Shown: positions 1-6,025 of the stretch, piece by piece
Numbering within the stretch: the first letter of the stretch is position 1
Layout of the letters: each line of letters opens with the position of its first letter
Source of the DNA: Bryobacterales bacterium
Lineage (GTDB): Bacteria > Acidobacteriota > Terriglobia > Bryobacterales > Bryobacteraceae
DNA length: 7,276 nucleotides
Direction: 5' to 3'
Assembly (NCBI GenBank): GCA_003154855.1
Contig: PMEV01000069.1
Coordinates: 1,949 to 9,224, forward strand
Notes under the pieces: model-generated
Seen by the model: only the letters and a program-made list of their open reading frames with translations
What the model was told of the DNA's origin: nothing
Databases searched by the model: none
Position numbers and translations under genes: made by a program

Positions 1-393
1 GCGGTGGAGCGGTCGGAAATGATCAACCTCGGAGTGCGTGGCGTGCTGATGGTGCATTTCGAGGTCCACTCGCTGGCCCGGCCGCGGGATTTCGGACCGT
101 TCTTCAAGGCGTACCGCAAGGCGTTCACGCTGATCGACGGCAACGGGAGGGAGTTCGAAGGTGTGGCGCTTCCGGAGCCCACAGGGAGGGCAGACTGGCG
201 CAGTCTCGCGGACGCGCTACTGAAACCGTCGAAGAGCTTCGATGAGATGGTGGAGCGGATGGGCATGAACCCGGAGCGCTGGGAGGCGGTGTTCCGGGTC
301 GCGGGCGACACGAACCACTGCAAGTTGAGAGTGGAGAACGAAATGCGGCTACCGGGGCAGGCGGGGGCGGTGGTGGTGGATCTGAGGTGGTAA
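1..393 (+). CDS. Hypothetical protein, 5'-truncated paralog of the downstream lipoprotein
   Basis: The reading frame is open from the first base and stops with TAA at 391-393. A GTG at base 4 could be read as a start, but the 129 residues from that valine align without a gap to residues 40-168 of the next gene's product. Val-Glu-x-Ser matches Val-Glu-x-Ser at the join. The real N-terminus, probably including a signal peptide, therefore lies left of the window, and about 39 residues are missing. Shared blocks include VHF, PRDF, YRKAFTL, ERMG, ENEMR, GQAG and the C-terminal VVVDL. I recognise no characterised family. By analogy with its neighbour it is probably an exported or lipid-anchored envelope protein, but the cysteine-bearing part is not visible here. 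Its last codons carry the ribosome binding site of the next gene, so the two are probably co-transcribed. Confidence 0.75.
   Translation, partial: AVERSEMINLGVRGVLMVHFEVHSLARPRDFGPFFKAYRKAFTLIDGNGREFEGVALPEPTGRADWRSLADALLKPSKSFDEMVERMGMNPERWEAVFRVAGDTNHCKLRVENEMRLPGQAGAVVVDLRW
334..349 (+). repeat. 16-base direct repeat, copy 1, within the duplicated gene pair
   Basis: The 16 bases coding Glu-Asn-Glu-Met-Arg are identical to those at 843-858, and the following bases (CGGGGCAGGCGGGG, then GTGGTGGTGGATCTG) are also nearly the same. This DNA-level likeness supports tandem gene duplication, with part of the 3' end conserved or homogenised. Confidence 0.7.
384..390 (+). promoter_or_regulatory. 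Ribosome binding site that sets the lipoprotein start
   Basis: GAGGTGG lies 5 bases before the ATG at 396, within the last codons of the upstream gene. An in-frame GTG at 387 falls inside this motif and so cannot be served by it. This favours ATG 396, which also gives a clean signal peptide. Confidence 0.6.
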
Positions 394-395
394 GC

Positions 396-902
396 ATGTT
401 CCGGCCTGTTGGGATGGTCGCGCTCGCGCTGCTGATTGCGGGCTGCTCCTCGGGGCCGCCCAAGCCTTACGGGATTGGCCATCCGATCCCGCTCGGCCCT
501 TACGTGGCGACGGTGGAAGGATCGGACTTCATGGCCTGGGAAAACGAGGGCCTGCTGATCGTGCACTTCCGGCTCCAGTGCACCACCAAGCCCCGCGATT
601 TCGAGCGGTTCGCCAATGAATACAGGAAGGCCTTCACGCTGCGGGACGGCGATGGCAAGGAGTACGAGGGTTTCATGTCTCCGGCGCCGACTCGGGGGAT
701 GAGCCCGTCCGGTCTGCTCGAGGACATGAAGAATCCGCCGAAGAACTTCGAGGAGGAGATGGAGAGAATGGGCGTGGACCTGGAGCGCTGGCAGGCGTTC
801 TTCATGGCGCCGGCTTACTCCAAGGGCTACAAGCTGCACATCGAGAACGAAATGCGGCAATCGGGGCAGGCGGGGCGCGTGGTGGTGGATCTGTACCGCT
901 GA
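396..902 (+). CDS. Predicted lipoprotein of unknown function, second copy of a tandem pair
   Basis: This 168-residue protein starts at ATG 396, behind a good Shine-Dalgarno. The N-terminus has Arg at position 3, a hydrophobic stretch at residues 5-15, and a lipobox Leu-Ile-Ala-Gly-Cys with Cys17, followed by SSGPP. These are the marks of a signal-peptidase-II lipoprotein anchored by diacylglyceryl-Cys17. Residues 40-168 are the duplicated part shared with the upstream gene at roughly 45% identity, with conserved blocks PRDF, YRKAFTL, FEEEMERMG, ENEMR, GQAG and VVVDL. The mature part has alternating short strands and charged helices and no further membrane segment. No known domain is recognised, so no function is assigned. 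The 3' ends of the two copies are also alike at DNA level. FabI follows 24 bases downstream on the same strand, but nothing shows that the two are functionally linked. Confidence 0.8.
   Translation: MFRPVGMVALALLIAGCSSGPPKPYGIGHPIPLGPYVATVEGSDFMAWENEGLLIVHFRLQCTTKPRDFERFANEYRKAFTLRDGDGKEYEGFMSPAPTRGMSPSGLLEDMKNPPKNFEEEMERMGVDLERWQAFFMAPAYSKGYKLHIENEMRQSGQAGRVVVDLYR
843..858 (+). repeat. 16-base direct repeat, copy 2, within the duplicated gene pair
   Basis: Exact partner of 334-349, lying 509 bases downstream at the equivalent place in the paralogous lipoprotein gene. Confidence 0.7.
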
Positions 903-926
903 GGGACCTGCTAAACTAATCATTTC

Positions 927-1697
927 ATGCCCAATTTGTTGCAGGGCAAGTGCGCCCTGATTCTGGGGGTCGCGAACAAGTGGAGTCTGGCGTACGCGAT
1001 CGGGGAGGCGTTCCGGCGCGAAGGCGCGTCGCTCGTCCTGACGTATCAGGGCGAGCGGCAGCGCGACGCCGTGGAGACCTGCGCGGCGGAGCTGGGGGCC
1101 AGCCGGCTGCTGGCGTGCGACGTCTCGAAGGACCACGAACTGGAGCAATTGAGCGAGGCGCTGAAGGCCGCGCCGGGGCGGCTGGACGCGGTGGTCCACA
1201 GCATCGCGTTCGCGAACCGCGAAGAACTCGGCAACTCGTTTTTGGAGACGTCGCGGGCCGGGTACCTGATGGCCCAGGAGATCAGCGCCTACTCGCTGGT
1301 GGCGGTGGCGCGGGCGGTGGCGCCGCTGATGGGCGGAGGCGGCTCGATCACCACGCTGACCTACATCGGGTCGGTGCGTGTGATCCAGAACTACAACGTG
1401 ATGGGGGTGGCCAAGGCGGCGCTGGAATCCGCCGTGCGCTATCTGGCGAACGACCTGGGCCCGCGGGGCATCCGGGTGAACGCGATCTCGGCCGGTCCTA
1501 TCAAGACGGCCTCGGCGCGGGCCATCAAGGACTTCTCGAGCATTCTGGACATTGTGGCGACGCGCGCGCCGTTGCGCCACAACACGGAGCCCGGCGAGGT
1601 GGGGGACGCGGCGCTGTTTCTGGCCAGCGACCTGGGGCGCGGGGTCACCGGCAACGTCCTGTACGTGGATTCGGGCTTCCACATCATGGGCTTTTGA
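927..1697 (+). CDS. fabI: Enoyl-[acyl-carrier-protein] reductase (NADH), FabI
   Basis: FabI catalyses the last step of each cycle of type II fatty acid elongation: NADH-dependent reduction of trans-2-enoyl-ACP to acyl-ACP in the cytoplasm. The 256-residue product has the normal length and the divergent short-chain dehydrogenase layout of the family. It has a nucleotide-binding loop at residues 14-25 (GVANKWSLAYAI), CDVS at 64-67 and HSIAFA at 91-96. Tyr146, Tyr156 and Lys163 lie in the TYIGSVRVIQNYNVMGVAK region and match the family's Tyr-x6-Lys catalytic pair. RVNAISAGPIKT at 183-194 and a C-terminal YVDSGFHIMGF complete the fold. The residue after HSI is Ala (Ala94) where E. coli has Gly93, as in Firmicutes-type FabI. 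The ATG at 927 has no close Shine-Dalgarno: GAGGG at 901-905 is 21 bases away. A weak -10-like TAAACT at 912-917 would allow an almost leaderless transcript, but no -35 supports it. Confidence 0.95.
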   Translation: MPNLLQGKCALILGVANKWSLAYAIGEAFRREGASLVLTYQGERQRDAVETCAAELGASRLLACDVSKDHELEQLSEALKAAPGRLDAVVHSIAFANREELGNSFLETSRAGYLMAQEISAYSLVAVARAVAPLMGGGGSITTLTYIGSVRVIQNYNVMGVAKAALESAVRYLANDLGPRGIRVNAISAGPIKTASARAIKDFSSILDIVATRAPLRHNTEPGEVGDAALFLASDLGRGVTGNVLYVDSGFHIMGF

Positions 1698-1771
1698 GCG
1701 GGCTCTCGATTTGACCGGTAGTCAGCGAACTCTGGATGGCCTTTGACGGTGCGACACGGGGGGAATCACGT

Positions 1772-1789
1772 CTCCCTCTGGGAGTTTTT
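1772..1789 (+). terminator. Possible weak rho-independent terminator after fabI
   Basis: CTCCC (1772-1776) and GGGAG (1780-1784) can pair across a TCT loop and are followed directly by five T's (1785-1789). The stem is only 5 bp, so it would be weak. Its place in non-coding DNA about 75 bases after the fabI stop supports the reading. Confidence 0.4.
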
Positions 1790-1923
1790 CCGGTGTGTTT
1801 TCTGTCAGTTAGAGAGATCCTTAGGGATATGCCACCATGATTCTGGGCTCAGATGGGGCAAGATGGTAGTGGACCTGGGGCTACTTTGGGTAACCTCTGG
1901 GCTAGGATCTGCTCTACTATATT

Positions 1924-1929
1924 AAGGGA
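1924..1929 (+). promoter_or_regulatory. Ribosome binding site that sets the start of the orphan gene
   Basis: AAGGGA lies 7 bases before ATG 1937. It decides for this start over an in-frame ATG at 1853, which would add 28 residues of low-complexity, non-coding-like sequence. Confidence 0.55.
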
Positions 1930-1936
1930 TACCTCT

Positions 1937-2272
1937 ATGGCGACAATGCAGCGGTCACCTTTGCTCGAGGCGGAGCAATGCCGCAGGGTCCGGGAGTTGT
2001 GCGACCAGAGGGACCCAGCCGTTCGTCAATACATGGAGCTGTTCAGGCAGCTTGGCCGCCGCCGCGCTAGTCCATGGGACAGTTTTCTGCGTGGGGCGAG
2101 CACCATGACGCTCTACCCAATCCACGCTCCTTCATTTGCAGTCGGCTTTTCCAGCGATGAAGAGGCGAGCGGTAAAGATTGGGAAGCGGTGGGAATCGAC
2201 CTATGGAAATCGATCCTCGGATTAACGCCGGAGCAGCCCCGTGAACGATCCGCCTGCGAATACCCTCGCTAG
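1937..2272 (+). CDS. Hypothetical protein, small orphan upstream of the DUF2335 gene
   Basis: This 111-residue soluble protein starts at ATG 1937 behind AAGGGA. I recognise no family. The first half is rich in charged residues and probably helical (EAEQCRRVRELCDQRDPAVRQ, roughly residues 12-32), followed by a basic GRRR patch. The middle has a TLYPIHAPSF segment that may form strands. The C-terminal third is acidic, with DWEAVGIDLWKSILGL, and helical in look. There is no signal peptide or membrane segment. The last 32 bases overlap the start of the DUF2335 gene, so the two are probably translated together. Codon use includes many A/T-ending and rare-looking codons (TCA, CCA, CAA, AGG), unlike fabI or the downstream operon, which suggests transfer. 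It could be a cytoplasmic partner of the membrane protein, or a decayed remnant. The overlap and the good ribosome binding site favour a real gene. Confidence 0.6.
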   Translation: MATMQRSPLLEAEQCRRVRELCDQRDPAVRQYMELFRQLGRRRASPWDSFLRGASTMTLYPIHAPSFAVGFSSDEEASGKDWEAVGIDLWKSILGLTPEQPRERSACEYPR

Positions 2273-2705
2273 CCAGTCAATAGAACGAACCGGTGAGCGC
2301 GTACTCATGGAGGCCGCCAGCTTCACAGGGCCTTTGCCACCTCCCGGTGTGTTGAAGGGATACGAGGACGCTCTTCCTGGATCGGCCGAGCGAATCATAT
2401 CCATGGCGGAGAAGTATGGCGACCATCGTAGAGCCCTGGAAGTTCGGGCGACAGAATTAGCGGCCGAGCAGATGCGCCGCGACTATGGTGAAGCCAGGAT
2501 GGGGCAACTATGCGCGCTTGCCATAGCGCTCGCATTTGTTGGAGCCGGGACATGGGTCGCGCTGGCCGGCCACCCTTGGCCAGGCGCAACGCTAGGCGGG
2601 GGAGGGGTCGTTCTGCAAACGCTCGTTGCAACCTTTGTGCGGGGTAGACGCAAAGGGGACGACTCAGAGCAGCCACAAACCAGGAGCAGTTCCCCTCGCC
2701 AGTAG
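2241..2705 (+). CDS. DUF2335 family predicted membrane protein
   Basis: This 154-residue protein starts at GTG 2241, with GGAG at 2229-2232 as ribosome binding site. An N-terminal tail of about 25 residues is followed by the DUF2335 hallmark FTGPLPPPGVLKGYE (28-42), then LPGSAERIISMAEKYGDHRR (45-64) and a charged helix to about residue 85. Two membrane segments follow at about 88-109 and 114-134. They are split by a tight GHPWPGA turn typical of this family. The tail from residue 135 is basic, polar and probably disordered. Both ends are predicted to lie on the cytoplasmic side, given the basic RGRRKG after the second helix. The function of DUF2335 proteins is not established to my knowledge. 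The gene overlaps the upstream orphan by 32 bases in another frame, which suggests coupled translation. Codon use departs from the flanking genes, fitting an acquired islet. Confidence 0.8.
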   Translation: MNDPPANTLASQSIERTGERVLMEAASFTGPLPPPGVLKGYEDALPGSAERIISMAEKYGDHRRALEVRATELAAEQMRRDYGEARMGQLCALAIALAFVGAGTWVALAGHPWPGATLGGGGVVLQTLVATFVRGRRKGDDSEQPQTRSSSPRQ

Positions 2706-2736
2706 AAGCCTACCGACCGCCGATCCTGAACAATCC

Positions 2737-2801
2737 CCTGTCGCCGCCTCGTCGTGGCCCCCGCTCAGGCACGCAGATCTAGCGCGCGGCGATTTGACAG
2801 G
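2737..2801. repeat. Imperfect inverted repeat upstream of and overlapping the operon's -35 box
   Basis: TCGCCGC (2741-2747) is complementary to GCGGCGA (2786-2792). The outer CCTG (2737-2740) can pair with CAGG (2798-2801) across a five-base bulge. The right arm covers part of the -35 hexamer. It could be an operator, the remains of a terminator for the DUF2335 gene (there is no T-tract), or a chance match in GC-rich DNA. Confidence 0.3.
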
Positions 2802-2823
2802 CCCGGCGCGCCGTCCTTATCAT
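2794..2823 (+). promoter_or_regulatory. Sigma-70-type promoter of the ABC transporter operon
   Basis: A perfect -35 hexamer TTGACA (2794-2799) and a five-of-six -10 hexamer TATCAT (2818-2823) are separated by 18 bases. Transcription would start near 2830, giving a leader of about 68 bases before ATG 2898. It lies in the non-coding gap after the DUF2335 gene, exactly where a promoter for the operon is expected. This is the best promoter match I noticed in the window. Confidence 0.65.
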
Positions 2824-2897
2824 TAATGTGAACCTGCCATTTGCCATCAGGCGAGCGAGCAGCACGATTCCGGCGATTTGTATTCCTGTCCACTCCG

Positions 2898-3875
2898 ATG
2901 ATCAAAGTTGAAGGTCTCACCAAGCGATACGGCCGCACGACTGCCGTGGACAACATATCCTTTACCGTGGAGAAGGGGCAGATCGTGGGATTCCTGGGGC
3001 CGAACGGCGCCGGGAAAACCACGACCATGCGGGTCCTGACCTGCTTTTTGCCCCCCACGTCCGGCCACGTTTCGGTGGCTGGTTTCGACGTCTCCGAGGA
3101 GCCGCTGGAAGTGAAGAAGCGGATCGGCTACCTGCCCGAGACGCCACCGGTGTATCCCGAGATGCGGGTTGCCGATTACCTGACGTTCGTAGCGCGGCTG
3201 AAGGGCGTTCCGAGCGGCGACGTCGCGCGCCGGCTGGACGAAGCGTGCGAGAAGTGCGCCATCGCGAACGTGAAGTACAGGATCATCGGGCAGCTTTCGA
3301 AAGGCTACCGGCAGCGGGTCGGCCTGGCGCAGGCGGTGATCCACAACCCGGAGGTGCTGGTGCTGGACGAGCCGACCACGGGGCTGGATCCGAAGCAGAT
3401 CATCGAGACGCGGCAGTTGATCCGGAACCTGGCGGGCGAGCACACGGTGATCATGAGCACGCACATTCTGCCGGCGGTGGAGCAGACCTGCCAGCGGGTG
3501 ATCATCATCGACAAGGGCAAGGTGGTGGCCAACGATACGGTGGCCAATCTGGCGCGCCGGGCGCAGGGGGGAGAAGCGATAGCCGTCGAGGTGACGAGCA
3601 GGGACGGGCCGCTCGACCGCGCGGAGGTCCAGCGGCGTCTGGAACAGGCGCCCGGGGTGAGCCGCGTGCAACCGCTGGAGGACGTCGAAGGCGTGTGCCG
3701 GTTGGAGGTGGAAGGACTTCCGGACCGGCCGATCCGCGACGAAGTGGTGCGCGCGATTCTGGACGCGGGCTGGCAATTGCAGGAGCTACGCAGCGCCAGT
3801 CTGAGTCTGGAACAGATCTTTCTGGATGCGACCGCCGCCACCCAGGAAGCCGCAACGGAGGCCGCCGCGAAATGA
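2898..3875 (+). CDS. ABC transporter ATP-binding protein, GldA-like / ABC-2 type
   Basis: This cytoplasmic ATPase binds and hydrolyses ATP to drive the ABC-2 permease encoded next. The 325 residues run from ATG 2898, which places MIKVEGLTKRYG at the N-terminus as usual for the family. No Shine-Dalgarno is visible before it. An in-frame TTG at 2841 would add 19 non-conserved residues and also lacks a ribosome binding site. Motifs are complete: Walker A GPNGAGKTT (34-42), Q-loop region GYLPE (77-81), signature LSKGYRQR (133-140), Walker B VLVLDEP (153-159), D-loop GLDP (162-165) and H-loop His189 in MSTHI. Residues 226-325 form the C-terminal accessory domain common in this subfamily and end in an Ala/Glu-rich tail. 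With a GldG-like gene downstream, it resembles the GldA component of the GldAFG-type transporter. It is not shown that it serves gliding motility. Confidence 0.93.
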   Translation: MIKVEGLTKRYGRTTAVDNISFTVEKGQIVGFLGPNGAGKTTTMRVLTCFLPPTSGHVSVAGFDVSEEPLEVKKRIGYLPETPPVYPEMRVADYLTFVARLKGVPSGDVARRLDEACEKCAIANVKYRIIGQLSKGYRQRVGLAQAVIHNPEVLVLDEPTTGLDPKQIIETRQLIRNLAGEHTVIMSTHILPAVEQTCQRVIIIDKGKVVANDTVANLARRAQGGEAIAVEVTSRDGPLDRAEVQRRLEQAPGVSRVQPLEDVEGVCRLEVEGLPDRPIRDEVVRAILDAGWQLQELRSASLSLEQIFLDATAATQEAATEAAAK

Positions 3876-4639
3876 AGAACATCTGGCTGATTTGCTGCAA
3901 GGACCTGAAGAGTTACTTTACGACCTGGATCGCCTACTCGCTGTTCACCAGAATTGCGATCGTGCTGGGCTTCTTCTTCTATGTCGCCGCGGCCATCTTC
4001 GCGACGCGCAGCGCGCAGGCGTCGATGATGGGCGGGGGCATGCCGATGGACGTGAACGAGTGGGTGGTGCGGCCGCTGCTGATGAACGTGGCGGTGATCA
4101 GCCTGTTCCTGATCCCCATGATCGGCATGCGGCTGTTCGCGGAAGAGAAGAACACGGGCACCATCGAACTGCTGCTCACCTCGCCGGTGCGCGATTTCGA
4201 GATCGTGCTGGGCAAATGGCTGGGCGGCCTGCTGTTCTATTGCTGCTTCCTGGCCATCGCCGCCCTGAACCTGAGCTTCCTTTTCCTATACGGGAAGCCG
4301 GACTGGAAGCCGGTGGCGCTGGGTTTCCTGGGGCTGGTGCTGCAAGGCGGCGCGCTGCTGGCTGTGTGCACGTTCCTGTCGAGCCTCACGCGGAACCAGA
4401 TCATCGCGGCCGACGCGGGCTTCACGGTGTGCCTGCTGCTGTGGGTGCTGGATTGGGTGAGCGCGTATAACACGACGGTGTGGGCGAAGGTGCTGTCGTA
4501 TATCTCGCTATCGACGCACCTGGAGCAGTTCTCGAAGGGCGTTCTGGATTCCAAGGATCTGGTGTACTACGCCAGCATGATCTTTTTGTGGCTGTTTCTG
4601 ACATCCCGCTCGGTGGAATCGTTGCGTTGGAGGAGTTAG
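3872..4639 (+). CDS. ABC-2 type transporter permease, GldF-like
   Basis: This is the inner-membrane permease partner of the preceding ATPase. The 255-residue protein has about six membrane segments: roughly residues 27-45, 68-87, 115-140, 149-170, 178-197 and 228-246. After the second helix comes the ABC-2 hallmark RLFAEEKNTGTIELLLTSPV (about 87-106), the coupling region seen in GldF/NosY/DrrB-like permeases. The start ATG 3872 overlaps the ATPase stop by four bases (ATGA), with GGAGG at 3857-3861 ten bases upstream, so translation is coupled. The short Met/Gly-rich MMGGGMPMD (52-60) lies in the loop after the first helix. The length is normal for a half-size permease, which would act as a dimer. 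The substrate cannot be inferred from sequence. A single permease gene is present, so the transporter is probably a homodimer in both subunits. Confidence 0.9.
   Translation: MKNIWLICCKDLKSYFTTWIAYSLFTRIAIVLGFFFYVAAAIFATRSAQASMMGGGMPMDVNEWVVRPLLMNVAVISLFLIPMIGMRLFAEEKNTGTIELLLTSPVRDFEIVLGKWLGGLLFYCCFLAIAALNLSFLFLYGKPDWKPVALGFLGLVLQGGALLAVCTFLSSLTRNQIIAADAGFTVCLLLWVLDWVSAYNTTVWAKVLSYISLSTHLEQFSKGVLDSKDLVYYASMIFLWLFLTSRSVESLRWRS
4629..4635 (+). promoter_or_regulatory. Ribosome binding site of the GldG-like gene
   Basis: GGAGGAG lies 4 bases before ATG 4640 and within the last codons of the permease gene. The permease stop codon abuts the next start with no gap, which supports translational coupling. 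Confidence 0.6.
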
Positions 4640-6022
4640 ATGCGATTTGCGTGGCTGAAATCGAGACGGACGAACTACGCGCTGTACCTCACCGCGTACG
4701 TGCTGATCATCCTGGCGGTGCTGGTGGCGGCGAACGTGCTGGCAAACCGGTACAACAAGTCTTACGACGCGACGTCGAACAAGCGCTATACGCTGTCGGA
4801 CCAGACCATCAAGGTGGTGCGGAACCTGAAGCAGGATGCGACGATCAGCTACTACGACCGGATGTCGGAGTTCGCGCGGGCCAAGGACCTTCTGGACCGC
4901 TACGACGCGCTGTCACCTAAGTTGACCGTGGCCTATGTGGACCCGGATCGCAAGCCGCAGCTCGCCAAAGCGGCGGGCGTGAAGAACTACGGCACGATCT
5001 TCGTGGAAGCGGGAGGCCGGAGAGAAGAGGCGAAGAGCCTTACCGAAGAGGAACTGACGAGCGCGCTGATCCGCTCCCTTAAGGGCGCGGCGCACATGGT
5101 CTGCGCGGTTACGGGCAGTGGGGAGCACGATCCGGACGACCAGCGCAGCGGCGGGGCGGCGGCCTTCAAGCAACTGCTCGAGAAGAACAACTATAAGGCC
5201 CGCTCGATCTCGTTGCTGGAGAAGGCCGAGGTGCCGGGCGATTGCACGGTGCTGGTGATCGACGGCCCGCGGCTGGATTATACGGAACCGGTGGTGAAAG
5301 CCATCGGCAGTTATGTCGAGAAAGGCGGGCGGGCGCTGTTCATGCTGGACCCTCCGCTGAAGATGGGCCGCATGGACATCGCGGCGAATGCCGGCCTCGG
5401 CAAGCTGCTCGAAAGCTGGGGCGTTACGGCGAACAACGACATGGTGCTGGACATGAGTGGGGTGGGGCAGTTGTTCGGGCTGGGCCCGGAGATGCCGCTC
5501 GTTACGAGCTATGAGCAGCAACCCATCGTAAAGGATCTGAAAGGCTCGGCCACGGTGTTCCCCGTGACACGGTCGCTGGATGTGAAGTCCACCGACAAGA
5601 CCAAGGTTGAGAAGCTGTTCGAAACCAACGAAAACAGCTACGCCGACACCGATCTTTCCTCCACCGACATCCGCATCGATCCGCGGAAGGACAAGAAAGG
5701 CCCGCTGACGCTGGCCGCGGCCGGCTCTTACGAGGGCGGGAAGGGCGGCGGCAAGGGCCGGTTCGTGGTGGTGGGCGGCTCGGCGTGGGCGGACAACGGC
5801 GTGCTCACGTCGCGCAGCTTCGATAACCGGGATCTGGCGATGAACATGGTGAACTGGCTGTCGTCGGACGAGGACCTGATCTCGATCCGTCCGAAGGAGC
5901 CGGCGGACCGGCCGCTGTCCATGAACCAGCGGCAGATGGGCTGGGTGTTCTACGTGTGCCTGGTTCTGATGCCCCTGATCGCAGTGGCCGGCGGCATCAG
6001 CGTGTGGTGGAAGAGGAGATAG
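4640..6022 (+). CDS. GldG-like ABC transporter auxiliary protein (ABC_transp_aux family)
   Basis: This 460-residue membrane-anchored accessory subunit of the ABC-2 transporter has one N-terminal membrane helix at about 14-36, a large extracytoplasmic part (about 40-432), and a C-terminal helix at about 434-456 followed by the basic tail WWKRR. Right after the first helix comes NRYNKSYDATSNKRYTLSDQT (about 36-56). This is the region that reads like 'D-T-KRYTLS-T' in GldG-type proteins. Family-typical segments follow: VTGSGEHDPD (157-166), a LLEKNNYKARSISLLE stretch (179-194), VLVIDGP (204-210), GGRALFMLDPP (229-239), and FVVVGGSAWADN with NRDLAMNMVNWLS near 375-408. A Gly/Lys-rich linker, GGKGGGKG (366-373), precedes the last block. 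In Bacteroidota the GldAFG complex is linked to gliding. Here the family match supports only an envelope transporter accessory role. The start abuts the permease stop. Confidence 0.88.
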   Translation: MRFAWLKSRRTNYALYLTAYVLIILAVLVAANVLANRYNKSYDATSNKRYTLSDQTIKVVRNLKQDATISYYDRMSEFARAKDLLDRYDALSPKLTVAYVDPDRKPQLAKAAGVKNYGTIFVEAGGRREEAKSLTEEELTSALIRSLKGAAHMVCAVTGSGEHDPDDQRSGGAAAFKQLLEKNNYKARSISLLEKAEVPGDCTVLVIDGPRLDYTEPVVKAIGSYVEKGGRALFMLDPPLKMGRMDIAANAGLGKLLESWGVTANNDMVLDMSGVGQLFGLGPEMPLVTSYEQQPIVKDLKGSATVFPVTRSLDVKSTDKTKVEKLFETNENSYADTDLSSTDIRIDPRKDKKGPLTLAAAGSYEGGKGGGKGRFVVVGGSAWADNGVLTSRSFDNRDLAMNMVNWLSSDEDLISIRPKEPADRPLSMNQRQMGWVFYVCLVLMPLIAVAGGISVWWKRR

Positions 6023-6025
6023 CGG

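Larger units (their letters stand above)
1698..1936. other. Non-coding gap between fabI and the accessory gene pair
   Basis: These 239 bases hold the weak terminator at 1772-1789 and are less GC-rich than the neighbouring genes from about 1790 on. TATATT at 1918-1923 resembles a -10 box. However, the Shine-Dalgarno of the next gene follows at once (1924-1929), so a transcript starting there would lose it, and I did not call a promoter. No RNA gene, insertion-sequence end or attachment-site duplication is seen. Confidence 0.5.

Noticed and set aside
950..1714. A 254-codon + strand frame overlapping fabI
   Set aside because: It is a frame-shifted reading of fabI, Gly/Arg/Ala-rich and without motifs, while the fabI frame has the full catalytic set.
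1743..1925. A 60-codon + strand frame in the gap after fabI
   Set aside because: It has a TTG start, no ribosome binding site, it crosses the weak terminator, and it has no recognisable protein features.
1823..1930. Two AGGGATA-like words (near 1823 and 1925) as a possible direct repeat flanking an insertion
   Set aside because: The match is only seven or eight bases, with nothing element-like between, so it is most likely chance.
1853..1936. An N-terminal extension of the orphan gene from ATG 1853
   Set aside because: ATG 1937 has a well-spaced AAGGGA. The extra 28 residues look non-coding and the upstream ATG has no comparable site.
3126..3140. Glu instead of Gln in the Q-loop region (GYLPE) of the ABC ATPase
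   Set aside because: This replacement is common in the GldA/ABC-2 ATPase subfamily and is not a sign of a broken enzyme.
2847..3776. A 309-codon open frame on the minus strand
   Set aside because: It is the antisense shadow of the ABC ATPase, with His/Arg/Leu-rich low-complexity translation. The + strand has every ABC motif.
5735..5758. Gly/Lys-rich GGKGGGKG in the GldG-like protein as a possible nucleotide-binding loop
   Set aside because: It lacks a Walker A pattern and lies in the predicted extracytoplasmic part. It reads best as a flexible linker.
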